NCBI GenBank assembly: GCA_024760905.1
Contig: CM045735.1
Location: 6,039,661 to 6,103,660 of the forward strand
Source of the DNA: Plotosus lineatus
Taxonomy: Eukaryota > Chordata > Actinopteri > Siluriformes > Plotosidae
DNA length: 64,000 nucleotides
Direction of reading: 5' to 3'
The notes under the pieces are model-generated. The model saw only the letters and a list, made by a program, of their open reading frames with translations, was not told where the DNA came from and ran no database searches. The position numbers and the translations under genes are program-made. Numbering within the stretch: position 1 is the stretch's first letter; each line of letters begins with the position of its first letter. Positions 11,225-22,009 of this stretch are shown piece by piece.

Positions 11225-11335
11225 GGTGGTATTACGGGTATCACCGATACCTCACAAAATGAAGATTCTGGGTTGGAATCTTGACTTGTTGGTTTGTGGA
11301 GTTTGCATGTTCTTCCTGTGTCTGTATAAGGATCT
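11225..11335 (+). repeat. S2 SINE head fragment
   Basis: Contains TTCTGGGTTGGAATCTTGAC and GTGGAGTTTGCATGTTCTTC, which are the SINE head and core. It is cut off at about 11335 by a different repeat. Confidence 0.5.
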
Positions 11336-11405
11336 AGTCTCGTCTTCTTTTCCTTTCGGCTGTTCCCTTCAGGAGTCGCCACAGCGAATCGTCTGCCTCC
11401 ACCCT
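11336..11405 (+). repeat. Probable RTE LINE 3' tail piece
   Basis: Reads CTTTTCCTTTCGGCTGTTCC then CAGGAGTCGCCACAGCGAAT and TCTGCCTCC. I recall this phrase from 3' ends of fish RTE LINEs, but I have not verified it. Confidence 0.4.
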
Positions 11406-11522
11406 CATGGAAGTCAGCTGCACTGGGGGGATAGTGACAACCTTGTGGAGAGTGGGACTCGAACCCCCAACCCTAGGATCTGCTCCAACACCTTTTACCA
11501 TCTGGTCACCACTGCCCTAAAG
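11405..11522 (-). repeat. S3 SINE head fragment
   Basis: Inverted head: GACAACCTTGTGGAGAGTGG, GACTCGAACCCCCAACCCTA and GTCACCACTGCCC. Confidence 0.7.
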
Positions 11523-11693
11523 GTCTAGTCTCTGGACTGTAGGTGTTCTATCACCCTTCTGTTCTAGTGATGTGGGATTCCAGCGTACACTGTTCTCCTC
11601 TGGAGCCTTCAAGCTGGAGGACGAATATGGGAATAATATAGAAAAAGAAACGTGTTGATGTACTCGTGGATATTTAGAGACGTGGATATTTCT

Positions 11694-11803
11694 GAAAGGG
11701 CAGTGGTGGGCTGGTGGTCGGGGGCAATGGAACACTGATCCTAAGGTTGGGGGTTCAAGCCCCACTCTCAACGGGTTGTTAATGTCCCCCCAGTGCAGTG
11801 AGT
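11694..11803 (+). repeat. S3 SINE head fragment
   Basis: Starts GGGCAGTGGTGGGCTGGTGG and includes the B-box-like TTGGGGGTTCAAGCCCC. It ends as CAGTGCAGTGAGTTGATGG merges into a GGAT array. Confidence 0.7.
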
Positions 11804-11885
11804 TGATGGATGGATGGATGGGTGGATGGATGGATGGATGGATGGAATGTGTGGGTGGATGGATGGAATGTGTGGGTGGACGGAT
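11803..11885. repeat. (GGAT)n array
   Basis: Tetranucleotide repeats with a duplicated phrase GGATGGAATGTGTGGGTGGA. Confidence 0.85.
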
Positions 11886-11924
11886 GACTAATGAAATTAA
11901 AGAGTAGATGAATGCCTTGGAACA

Positions 11925-12262
11925 GTGGTGACCTGGTGGTAAAGATGCTGGTTTACTGATCCCAAGGTTGGGGGTTCGAGTCCCACTCTCCACAAGGTTG
12001 TCACTGCCCCCCCCCCCAGTGCAGCTGACTGGGTTATCAAAGGCCGGACATGTCTCTCACTGTCTATGGTGAGAAGTTCATGTCAAAGAACCATTGCTGA
12101 CTTTGAAAAGGAGCTGCATAGCCATCAGTGTGTTTCTGCCCCGAGATGGCCTGGTGAGCTGTCCAGGGTGTACTCTGCCCTTTCCCAGAGTTGGCTGAGA
12201 TGGGTGCCAGCCTCCCCACAACCCTACTTAGGATTAAGCGGTTTAGAATATGAATAAATCAA
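11925..12262 (+). repeat. S3 tRNA-derived SINE, near-complete
   Basis: The head ACAGTGGTGACCTGGTGGTA leads to the B-box-like TTGGGGGTTCGAGTCCC. The body CATGTCTCTCACTGTCTATG and GAACCATTGCTGACTTTG follows. The tail CCCTACTTAGGATTAAGCGG is shared with S2. The head resembles a tRNA, but the body is not tRNA. Confidence 0.75.
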
Positions 12263-12539
12263 TATCAATATCAATAAAATGCTCATTTTGCACAAAAAGA
12301 TCTTCAACTTATTGTAAGGCTTCCATCGCTGAAATTGTAGATAAGAACCTCGGAACCCAAATGAGCGACATGGCACCGCGGCGATCTCAGCTCCTGCTAT
12401 AGGTGCAGAAAGTCCATATTGACTGCGCTGACATTTAGACTAAAAAAGGTCAAACATTTTATTTTGTCAGCACAAGAAAACCGCACGGACAGTGCATACC
12501 TCTGTTAATCTATTACAGCAGAGAAATATATGCACGTCT

Positions 12540-12812
12540 CAGGAGCAGACAGAAGGTCTTGGGTTCGAGCCCGAGGCCTGACGAGGGTGTTTCTGTGTGG
12601 AGTGTGCATGTTCAGGGAGTACTTGTGTGGGTTTCCTCCGGGGACTCTGGTTTCCTCCTGCTGTTCAAAGACAAACACATTGGGTCAATTGGCTATTACA
12701 GGCTTCCTCCAGGTGTGAGTGGCAATGGACCCCACCTTCATCCAGAGTTGGCTGTGATAGGCTTCAGCCTCCTTGAGACCATAATAGGATTATGCAGGTT
12801 GACAAATGAATA
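12540..12812 (+). repeat. S2 (V-SINE-like) SINE copy
   Basis: Head GGTCTTGGGTTCGAGCCCGA, core GTGGGTTTCCTCCGGGGACT, tail GTTGGCTGTGATAGGCTTC and ATAGGATTATGCAGGTTGAC. Confidence 0.7.
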
Positions 12813-12834
12813 AATCAATAAATTTGAATGAAAG

Positions 12835-13032
12835 TGTACTGCTCTCGCTCTCTCTCTCTCGCTTTCTCATGCTCTCTCTCTCTTTCTCTCTCTCACTCTC
12901 TCTCTCTGTCTCTCTCATTCTCTCTTTCGCTCTCTCTCTCCCTCTTTCTCTCTCTCTCTCTCTGTCTCTTTCTCTATCTCTCTCATTCTCTCTCTCATTC
13001 TCTCTCTCTCTCTCTCTCACTCTATCTCTCAT

Positions 13033-13063
<31 letters not shown>

Positions 13064-13107
13064 ATTTCTTCCCCCTCTCTCTCTCTCTCTCTCTCGCTGA
13101 TTCTCTC

Positions 13108-13147
<40 letters not shown>

Positions 13148-13170
13148 GCTATCTATCTCTCATTCTCTCT

Positions 13171-13222
<52 letters not shown>

Positions 13223-13273
13223 CTCTCTATATATTTATCTCTCCCTCTCTCTTTCTTTCTCTCTATCTCTCTC

Positions 13274-13325
<52 letters not shown>

Positions 13326-13359
13326 CTCTGTCTCACCCTCTTTCGCTCTGTGGCATTTG

Positions 13360-13391
<32 letters not shown>

Positions 13392-13393
13392 CT

Positions 13394-13445
<52 letters not shown>

Positions 13446-13567
13446 ATCTCTCTCTCTCCCATTCTCTCTCTATATCTATCTCTCCCCTCTGTCTCTCTTC
13501 TCTCTCTCGCTGATTCTCTCTCTATCTCTCTTCTCCCCTCCCTCCCTCTCTCTCTCTTCTCCCCTCC

Positions 13568-13607
<40 letters not shown>

Positions 13608-13675
13608 CCTCTCTCTCTCATTTTCTCATTCTCTCTTTCCCCATTCTCTCTCTCTCGCTCTCTCTCTCTCTGACA
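12835..13675. repeat. ~840 bp (TC)n array with (ATCT)n block
   Basis: CT dinucleotides with recurrent TCTCTCATTCTCTCTCTC phrases and a (TATC)n block at 13111-13155. Composition is the reverse complement of 9288-10318. Confidence 0.95.
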
Positions 13676-13679
13676 GCCA

Positions 13680-13811
13680 TCACTCACTCACTTACTCATT
13701 TGCTAAACTTCTTAATCCTACTAGAGGGGTCACATGGAGGCTAGTGCCTATCTCAGCCAGCATTGGGTAACAGTAGGGTACACCTTGAATAGCTTGCCAG
13801 ACCATCACAAG

Positions 13812-13854
<43 letters not shown>

Positions 13855-14062
13855 CACACTGAGGGGCAATTTGGAACAGCCAATTAGCCTGATGTGCATA
13901 TCTTTAGACTTTAGAAGGAACCCGTAGATCCCAGAGTGGACCCACACAAGCATAAGGAGAACATGTAAACTCCACACAGAAATGTCGAGCCAGAGACTCA
14001 AACCCAGGACCCTCCTGTTACGAGGCAGACGTGATAACCACCTACACCACCGTGCTGCCCCG
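13680..14062 (-). repeat. S2 SINE with internal (TC)n
   Basis: Tail TCCTACTAGAGGGGTCACAT, TACACCTTGAATAGCTTGCC, then a (TC)n run at 13813-13852. Next come GAGGGGCAATTTGGAACAGC, core and head (CCAGGACCCTCCTGTTACGA). The microsatellite occupies the same SINE position as the AC runs at 6979 and 7371. Confidence 0.75.
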
Positions 14063-14069
14063 CCAGCCG

Positions 14070-15028
14070 CCAGCAGAGGCACATGCAAAAAATCTCATGA
14101 ATATGAATCATAAATGGCAGAAATAATCCCGCAGCTTAGTGGTATTGTGATTAGCCGGGCATCGCTAAATCAAACTTTATTAGTAATTACACAGTGATGA
14201 ACATAGGCAGGCATGCACGCAAAGAACGTTTATTTCATTTTCAGCTCAGCTCTTTCATCCCCTTCCTTTGGCTGTCAATCATCCAACTTTGAGGATTTGA
14301 GTGACAGTAATTGAGTTCTTGCCAAATTTCTCACCACTTTTCAGAGATAATTACATCGTTATAAAAGAAGTGACAAAATGTCCCATGATTTTGATCCTAT
14401 AGGGAAGATTGTGAAAGATCTTTCCCACAATTCACCAGGCCCGCCTCTGATAAGTGTCCCGCTTGCTGAACTATTTAAGTACAACTCGAAGCACTTCCTT
14501 TGAGAGCTCAATAGCATGCATCTGTAGCATGAGCGGAAGTGCCGTGCACGCCAGTACGGAAGATGATGGGCTCTTGAGTCTCACAGCCATATAACGTTCA
14601 GACGAGCCCACGTGAAGCAGAAGCACTTCTGTGGAATTAGAATCGAATGTCAGCAGTGATTGAATGTTAAAAAGAGCAAAAGGTGAACATGTCGGAGGAA
14701 GAAAAGTTTCCCTGGTTGAATTTCTGCCCTTTTAACTGATGTCGGTAGTGTCTGATTTTTTTTTTTTTTTTTTTGGTTCTATTAATACTCCACAGCACTG
14801 GTCGAATTCAGTGAAAAAACTAAATGACTTTTTAAATGTCAAATCAAATCAGTACTATGATGTAAATGCGATGTTAAATATACCACATCGATTTTTTTTT
14901 TTTTTTTTTGAAGGATTTATGAGGGACACAGTAAAAGGAATTTCAGTGATATGTACAGCATAATCTAATAAACCCTCCCACATTTCAAATTGCGCATGAA
15001 ACTTCATACAGTCGTCCTTATACATCAT
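14070..15028. other. No recognisable gene; two T-runs
   Basis: Unique-looking sequence with poly-T runs at about 14757-14775 and 14891-14909. The facing T-runs 130 bp apart could be retroposed tails, but I see no element around them. Confidence 0.4.
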
Positions 15029-15029
15029 G

Positions 15030-15457
15030 TTTAATACCCCCATTTCACTGGAGCACGGCAGACTTACGGAAGCAAATATGTTGTCATCTGTAAACATTCT
15101 GCAATTATTCCCTCATCTTCCATGTCATTCCGTGTCATTCCGTAGTTATTCCTCAAGTCTTCCTCCACTTCCGTATGCTTCTGGCAGTTCGAAATATTCC
15201 ATGAGTGTTCCGTGGGGTCACTTTGGCATACTTTGCCGTACTTGTTCCGCACATGCCGTGAAAGTCCGCACCTTTCTGCTACACAATCCTTGCATGCCAT
15301 AGTCCAGTGAAATGGGGGTATAAGAATATCCACTTTTCCATAGGATTTTCATCAATTTTCCGTGTAAAAATGCCCAAGCTCTTCCGTAGACCGCGTTCCA
15401 CGCCTTTCCGCTATGCAATCCTTGCATGCCATAGTCCAGTGAAATGGCGGTATTAAA
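15030..15457 (+). mobile_element. Uncharacterised MITE with TIR TAATACCCCCATTTCACTGG
   Basis: The left terminal repeat is at 15032-15051. Its inverse CCAGTGAAATGGGGGTATAA is at 15304-15323. A second right end, CCAGTGAAATGGCGGTATTA, is at 15436-15455, preceded by the same GCAATCCTTGCATGCCATAG. The right end has therefore been duplicated (about 130 bp apart). The interior repeats TTCCGT many times. No ORF fits a transposase. The superfamily is unknown to me. Confidence 0.6.
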
Positions 15458-15689
15458 GAAGATCCTCCAAATTCCAAATGGTGGCCATCATTATCTCTCC
15501 CCCCACCCACACACCCTCCCAAAGATGCTTTCTGAAGGCTGATGTGGCTCGACCGGTCATCCCGAGTGGAACGAGGGGTGACCTCCCGCTGAGTACCGAC
15601 CGTAAGAGTTTTACGCAATGTGGGTAGATTAGCATACACTCATGATTTATAGCTGCCTGCCACATAACATATCTCGTTACCCCTTAACG

Positions 15690-16075
15690 AGACACATTTA
15701 GTCACATTCAATTCCCACCTGTCACGTGTTGCCTCCTTATCACATACAACCACCAACCAGGGAGGGAGGTAAGCATGAACATACCCCCTCTGTTCAATGA
15801 GATGCTACCACCCGCATCTTTATGAACTGCTGCGCATGTGCATTCAGAGGCGGCAGCGTCATCCACCCTTTATGTCAGATGCCCAAGGACTGGCTGCTGA
15901 TCACTGTATATAGGAAGAATAGGCCATCCCTCCCTCCCTCCCATGAGAGCTCAGCCAAGTAAATACTGTTAATAAGTGGCATCAACCTGGATTCGAACTT
16001 GTAATCCACTGCATCTCGACAGTCATGTACCTCGTCGATGCACCACACGGGAGCAAAAGTGTCAGTCCCTTTCAT
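15690..16075 (+). repeat. Dispersed repeat R, copy 1
   Basis: Shares ordered blocks with 48372-48725: CATTCAATTCCCAC, TATCACATACAACCACCA, ATGCATTCAGAGG-like and CCCTCCCATGAGAGCT. A terminal block about a short-tail acceptor (CGTCGATGCACCACACGGGA versus TGTCAATGTGCCATGGTGGA) also matches. No ORF is shared. The type is unknown. Confidence 0.5.
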
Positions 16076-16659
16076 TCAAGTTGATCCAGGTTTTTAAAAA
16101 CCCCAATAGTGTACAAACCATGTCGTATGCATATACTAATAAAAGATATTTCAAGGTTGATGGAACTGCGTGAGATGTTAAGCTTACTTCTGGAATTTCG
16201 ACCTATAATTTGTTATATTTTGTGCATTTTTAATAATTATTTTTGCAAACGCAGTGTACTGTATATCCAACATTTATTCTAGAATTAATATTTCATAGGA
16301 CATGGTGACACTTCATCGCCGCTCGCAAGCGAATCTGACATTAGACTAGATGAAGAATTTTTTTTTTCTAAACTACATGACAGATTTAACTTTGCGTACG
16401 ATGTGCCCTGAAGCTGTGGCAACAATAAATAATAAATAAATCACGTCAAACCTGAGGCATGACTACATAACAGCCTTCATCACCTCCACTGGTACTGTAT
16501 ATTCATGAGCTAATCTAATCCCCCTCCCCTTTCAGCTCAGGGTATCGTCAGCATCATCAACATAACAAACATCAGGCACAGCTGAACATAATTAACATGT
16601 CTGTTTCCCTTCGACATTTTTCATAACTAAAGAAGTAAAGATTTCCTATCCTGCATCAT

Positions 16660-16982
16660 TCATTCGCCGAACTGTTTAACCCTGCTAGGATTGCAGGGAA
16701 GCCGATGTCTACCTCAGCCAGGTACACCCTCAACAGTTTGCTAGAAATCTGTAGTCCAATCACATTCACATCTATAACATAGGACAAAATGGAACTATCA
16801 ATTAGCATAATGTTCATGTCTTTGGACTGTGGGAGGAAACTGGTGAATCAAAAGGAACCCAACACACGCACTTGGAGAACATTCATACCCCACACAGACC
16901 TGAACACAGGGATCGAATCTATGACGTTCTTGCCTTGAGGCGAATGTGCTAATCATTACTCATCATACTGCCTCAGTGTAAT
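16660..16982 (-). repeat. S2 SINE copy
   Basis: Inverted order: tail AACCCTGCTAGGATTGCAGG, GTACACCCTCAACAGTTTGC, core TTTGGACTGTGGGAGGAAAC, head GATCGAATCTATGACG. Confidence 0.7.
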
Positions 16983-17374
16983 TTTTGTCACTGTCACATC
17001 CCATTATGTACTGTCCATCATAATCATAATTATTGGCACCCTTAGCTTCATCACATAATGAAAATATTAAGAAAATAAATCCACTTTTTGTTCAGAAGAA
17101 AAACAAATTCCTCATCAGGAAATAATTATTTTTAACAAAAAAACGCATGAGCCATATTTATTGGTACCCCTGCACTAAACACTATGCACAACCTTCCTTT
17201 GCCAATAAAACAACACTGTGTTCTCCTATTAAATTTTATAAGGATGACAAATACAGAACAGGGCATCTGAGGGCATTTCACTTTGAGAATCTTTCCAGAA
17301 TCAGGCAGCATGCTGGGCACATTCTTGCACACTTCAGCTCACTAGATTTTTTTCAAATTTTTTTCCTTTTATGG

Positions 17375-17556
17375 AATTTGGCAGCCACCCTTATCCAGGA
17401 CAACTTTACATTTTCTATCTCCGACTACAACTGAACTGTTGAGGGCTAAGTGCCTCGTTCAAGTGCCAAACAATGATAGCTTGGTGGAAATGGGACTTGA
17501 ACTGCCAGTCTTCTCATCAGTAACCCGAAGCCTCACCCACTGAGCCACAAAAATGT
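17375..17556 (-). repeat. S4: another tRNA-derived SINE
   Basis: The + strand reads GCAGCCACCCTTATCCAGGA, GGGCTAAGTGCCTCGTTCAA, AATGGGACTTGAACTGCC and CCTCACCCACTGAGCCAC. This is the inverse of a tRNA-like head. It is a different family from S1-S3. Confidence 0.55.
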
Positions 17557-17827
17557 AAAGAGGGGAATGAAACGGCCATGGTAGAAATTTTATTTCTGGG
17601 GATCGCTGACTGCTTTTGTGCTGATTTGGACATATGTTTTGGATCATTGTCCTGCTGAACTAAACTAACTTTTAGTTTCCCGGCAGAGGGAGTCAGATTC
17701 TAACTTATAATGTCCTGCAATTCGGTATCAAGTCCACGTATAATGTAATACGTTTTCTAGGGACTTTCCTCACAACATCACAAAATCCCCACCATATTTC
17801 ACAATATGGACACATTTCTTTACATCA

Positions 17828-18298
17828 CAGTGGTACCTCACCTTACGATAGTCCCAGCAAACGAAAAGTCCAGGTTACGAAAAACATTTTCCAAAATTTT
17901 TTGTCTCTGTATACAAAAGAAGTTCTCCTTGTGAAACACACCAAACGCGCTATTCAAACATTAAAACGATGCACGAGCTGCTTTCCCATAACTATCTTCC
18001 AACATCCGACTTCGCTGGCCTCCCATTGGCTAGGAGGAATGACGCAGCTCCCTCCCATTGACTATCTCCCAACATCCCGCCCTGCTGGCCTTCCATTGGA
18101 TAGGAGGGATGACGCAGCTCCCTCCCATTGGCTATTATGAAGCTGCATCTCCAATAATGCTTTTCGTGTAAAGGACAGAGTTACTGTTGTTTCGTGAGAT
18201 TTTTGAGTGTGCTCATTGCTTTTAACTTTCCATGAACATTTGTAAGATTACAACTCTGCTAAGAAGACATGGTCAACACATGTGCGCACACACACGTA

Positions 18299-18351
<53 letters not shown>

Positions 18352-18640
18352 GCGCGTGTATGATTTCTGGTGCAAGTGAAAAGAAGAAGCGGGCTCGTGG
18401 CATGCGGTTGAGTGATATCGCAAAGGAATATGACCAAACTCGTCTATCATCGGTATGATATTGAAGCAGAAGGAGGTCTTAAAAGGTATGCTATTATAAT
18501 TTTAAATGGTTTAGGGGTAGTAATAGGGGACTTGAAATGAATCACATGTTTTACATGTAAAATGCGGTTCAACTTACGAAAAATCCAGGCTAAGACAAAG
18601 GCTCTGGAACGGATTAATTTTGTAAGCTGAGGTAGCACTG
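17828..18640 (+). mobile_element. Tigger-like DNA transposon, deleted derivative
   Basis: The left end CAGTGGTACCTCACCTTACG and the right end TTTGTAAGCTGAGGTAGCACTG are inverted, with TA following at 18641. The interior keeps a tandemly duplicated block with several CCAAT/ATTGG boxes (17998-18136) and the start of a transposase ORF (18360). A (CA)n tract with GCGC flanks lies at 18294-18355. The rest of the transposase is deleted. Confidence 0.7.
18360..18458 (+). pseudogene. Tigger-like transposase N-terminal remnant (32 codons)
   Basis: The ATG at 18360 opens MISGASEKKKRARGMRLSDI, then AKEYDQTRLSSV and a stop. SDIAKEY followed by a Thr/Arg stretch is the helix-turn-helix signature found near the start of Tigger/pogo transposases (family knowledge). 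Residues between KKKR and RGMRL appear deleted, and nothing downstream continues the protein. Confidence 0.5.
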
Positions 18641-19134
18641 TATAGCCGTCTATTAAACCCAGATTTAGTGTTGAATGCCAAAAAGGCTTATTTTTGTTTC
18701 ATCAGTTCATAGTAAACAGTTTCATCAAGGTTGTCATCGCATTTCACAATTTCAAGGCACTTACATGTATCAGTAACTGAGAATTTGCTTTTTTATTCTC
18801 CCTAGGACACCATTGAAATAATCTCTTCTTGTCTACATGTCTTCTGATGGTGGTTTTGGAAATTTGATAACCTTGAGATTTTACTTTTTCGTCTATTTGA
18901 CCAACAGTGATCAATGAGAATATTTCTAATGTCCTCCAGATATGGAACAGCTCCACCTGATGTCCACTTTTTTTTTTTTTTTTTTTTTATTTCCCTGATA
19001 GTAGAAATAAGACATTTCAGACACGTTTATAACCATCCAACACACGTCTTTCTTATTTGGTTTGTGTTCTCCTAATTCTCTCCTGTTGATGGATTACTAC
19101 GATTATTTGGCCTCTGTGTTAATATATATGTGCG

Positions 19135-19345
19135 TATGTATGGGGGTCTAAAGTGCATGTCTTTGGATTATGGAAGGAAATTGGGACACCCAGAGAAAAC
19201 GCACATGTGCACAGGGGGAACATGAAAACCCCCCCACACTTAAATGTCTGGGACGGGAACTCAAGCCCAGGACCTTCTGGCTGTGAGGTGAATGCTAACC
19301 ATGATGCAGTCCATAAACTTAACATTTTACTATTTCATTTCATTT
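19135..19345 (-). repeat. S2 SINE fragment
   Basis: Core TTGGATTATGGAAGGAAATT, CACATGTGCACAGGGGGAAC, head GGACGGGAACTCAAGCCCAG. Confidence 0.65.
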
Positions 19346-19349
19346 TCTG

Positions 19350-19608
19350 TAACCGCTCAATCCTAATTAGGGTCGCGGGGAGGCTGACATCCATCCCAGC
19401 CAACTCCGGGCAAGAGCAGAGTACACCCAGACCATCACAGAGTGGAAACACACTGACAGCTACATTTGACGAAAGGCCGGCCTCTGATAACCCAGTTAAC
19501 TGCACTGGGGGGGAAGCAGTGACAACCTGTAGAGAGTGGGGCTTGAACCCTCAACCTTAGGATCAGTAATCCAGCACCTTTACTGCCAGGCCACCACTGC
19601 CCTTAGCT
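19350..19608 (-). repeat. S3 SINE copy
   Basis: Inverted: tail AATCCTAATTAGGGTCGCGG, GAGTGGAAACACACTGACAG, GGCCGGCCTCTGATAACCCA, head TTGAACCCTCAACCTTAGGA and GGCCACCACTGCCC. It is internally deleted relative to the full S3. Confidence 0.75.
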
Positions 19609-20024
19609 TTTTATTATTTTAAAAAAAAAAAACATGAATTCAATTAACCTCTTCACATCAGCTACATGCTTTGATCCAGACTTGACTTTTCTCCATGACA
19701 ATTAAAGTACTAATTCATGCAGTGTTACGTTCATGTGTACTGTACACTGTATTGTAACTTGGTAACAGTGACATACTGTTTAGAGCGGGGGGGGGGGGGG
19801 GCTATGTGCACAGGAAGATATGGACCGCCATCTAGTGGAAATGTACCGCATTGCATCATTTACATAGAAAATCAACGCGAATTCCTGTACTTGACTGTAC
19901 TTTAGGAAAATAGAGAGATGTGTATCTCGTTATTTTATTGAAATTATAAATTAATATACAATTTTACATCTTATATTGAGTTTTAAACACGAATAGAACT
20001 CTCACAGGCCAAGACATTTAATTC

Positions 20025-20215
20025 TGTAGGGTTGCAGGGAGGCGGCCCGCTGAATCTCAGCCAACTCTGGGCGAAGGTGGAGTACAATGCAATCAGTTCA
20101 CCATTCACCAAAACCAGAGTACCTGGAAGAAACTCACACAAACACTTGTAAGAACATGCAAACAGAAACACCTGAGCCCGAGTTCATGCTGTGAGGCAGA
20201 CATCCTAACATGCTC
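20025..20215 (-). repeat. S2 SINE copy, degenerate
   Basis: Tail TAGGGTTGCAGGGAGGCGG, TCTCAGCCAACTCTGGGCG, core CAGAGTACCTGGAAGAAACT, head remnant CTGTGAGGCAGACATCCTAA. Confidence 0.6.
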
Positions 20216-20755
20216 CTAACATACATTTCGTTAAATGAGTGAGAGACTGAATGATGCTAATAACTTGAACCCTAATGATTTGAATAAAAACAATCAGGGC
20301 TTGAAAGAATAAGAAATGATATCACATAAGTGATGTCATATAGAATAAGCAATGATGTCATGGAAAATGTCATACAGAAGAAATGACTGTGTCACAGACA
20401 GGGGCAATCACACACACAGTTTCCAAAATGACACTTGGACCCACTAATACTATATATCTATCTATCTATAAAAAAAAAGACAATGACAATGGTAAGGAAC
20501 TTTCAGGTTTTTCTGGAACAGGTTTCATTTATAATGTGTGTGTGTTTTTTTAATGTAGTAAGACGGAAACAGAGCACTACAGTGAAGTGTGTATTTTAGT
20601 GTTTAATTTTCACTTGTACATCAATCACATGAGAAGCCCCACTCAACACAATCACGTGATGACTCATGTTAAAATATACACTGTGTGTTAATGTATGTAT
20701 GATTATAAACAATATACAGTGCGAAACAGTTTTCCTTTATAAACATATTAATGAG

Positions 20756-20756
20756 A

Positions 20757-20805
<49 letters not shown>
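20756..20805. repeat. (TAA)n microsatellite
   Basis: Pure TAA repeats of about 50 bp. Confidence 0.9.
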
Positions 20806-20806
<1 letters not shown>

Positions 20807-20895
20807 CCATTCTGATAAAAAATCTGAAAACCTCAAAAAGAAAAACAGAATCACAACAATAATCTTCAAACTACATTAAAATATTATTCTTTTTA

Positions 20896-21203
20896 ACTGA
20901 TCCTAAGGTTGGGGGTTCGAGTCCCACTCTCCACAAGGTTGTCACTGCCCCCCCAGTGCATCTGACTGTGTTATCAAAGGCGGGCCGTGTCTCTCACTGT
21001 CTATGGTGAGAGGTTCATGTAAAAGAACCATTGCTGACTTTCGACAAGAGGAGCTGCAAAGCCGTCAGCGTGTTTCCGCCCTGCAATGGCCTGGTGAGCC
21101 GTCCGGGGTATACTCTGCCCTCGCCCGGAGTCGGCTGGGATGGGCGCCAGCCTTCCTGTGACCCTGATTAGGATTAAGTGGTTACAGAAAATGAACTGGA
21201 CTT
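20896..21203 (+). repeat. S3 SINE, near-complete
   Basis: Head CTGATCCTAAGGTTGGGGGT with a B-box-like GGTTCGAGTCCC. Body CGTGTCTCTCACTGTCTATG, GACTTTCGACAAGAGGAGC and GCGTGTTTCCGCCC. Tail CCTGATTAGGATTAAGTGG. Confidence 0.8.
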
Positions 21204-21444
21204 CACTTAAGAATTTTTGCTTGCAAAGGTTAATAAAATATTAATAACAACAGTAAGGCATTTTATTGAAATAATAAATGTATGATAATAGAAATACAAG
21301 AAATACAATAGTAACATACAATACTTCTGAAAAATAATGCACACTGGATATATGGGGAAAGATTAACATTTTAAAAATGTATTATTTTGATTGTACAAAT
21401 TCCACAAGAGAAATCTGGCTTCTGTATTTAACCAATCCAAAATG

Positions 21445-21445
<1 letters not shown>

Positions 21446-21500
<55 letters not shown>
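21446..21500. repeat. (AC)n microsatellite
   Basis: Pure AC run of about 55 bp. Confidence 0.95.
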
Positions 21501-21501
<1 letters not shown>

Positions 21502-21649
21502 CTGCCCCAAAGTCCTAAAGTTGGGGCTATTGTAGCAGAAAGAGAATAAACCAGGATCAGTATGCTGAATAGCACATGTGCGTGTGATGGTCTGATGGCC
21601 ATAACATTTTGGCAATGTTTACAAAACCATGTGTGGATTTGGAGCAGCA

Positions 21650-21963
21650 CAGCACCCCAATGGTTAACACATCCACCTCACAGTAAGACGGCCCTGGGTC
21701 TGAGTCCCAGGCTCAGCAAGGTGTTTCTGGGTGGAGTGTGTTTGGCCATCACAGGGCGGAAACACACTGACAGCTTCGCAGCTACTCTTGTCGAAAGTCA
21801 GCAATGGTCCTTTTACATGAACCTCTCATCATAGACAGTGAGAGACATGGCCGGCCTTTGATAACCCAGATAGCTGCACTGGGGTAGACATTGACAACCT
21901 TGTGGAGAGTGGGACTCGAACCCCTGACCTTAGGATCAGTGATTCAGTGCCCTATATAGTGCC
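21650..21963. repeat. S2 head (+) abutting S3 fragment (-)
   Basis: The S2 head (CACCTCACAGTAAGACGGCC, CTGAGTCCCAGGCTCAGC) runs to about 21735. An inverted S3 then reads GGCGGAAACACACTGACAGC, TTTTACATGAACCTCTCATC and CTCGAACCCCTGACCTTAGG. Confidence 0.65.
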
Positions 21964-22009
21964 CTATACAGCCCACTTCTAACAGTCCAGTAAACATGCA
22001 TATTAGAAT

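Larger units (their letters stand above)
17025..18985 (-). mobile_element. Degenerate Tc1-like transposon with two insertions inside
   Basis: The + strand shows antisense transposase phrases. TTTTGGATCATTGTCCTGCT (17638) is the inverse of the Tc1 QDNDP region neighbourhood. TCTTCTGATGGTGGTTTTGG (18840) and ACCTTGAGATTTTAC are the inverse of the HTH region. On the - strand 18956-18744 encodes MELFHIWRTLEIF...SKTTIRRHVDKK, a Tc1-type DNA-binding domain. A SINE (17375-17556) and a Tigger-like element (17828-18640) sit inside. Confidence 0.6.

Noticed and set aside
18294..18355. Z-DNA-like GCGC/(CA)n run considered as a regulatory switch
   Set aside because: It lies inside a decayed Tigger-like element with no gene nearby; nothing supports a function.
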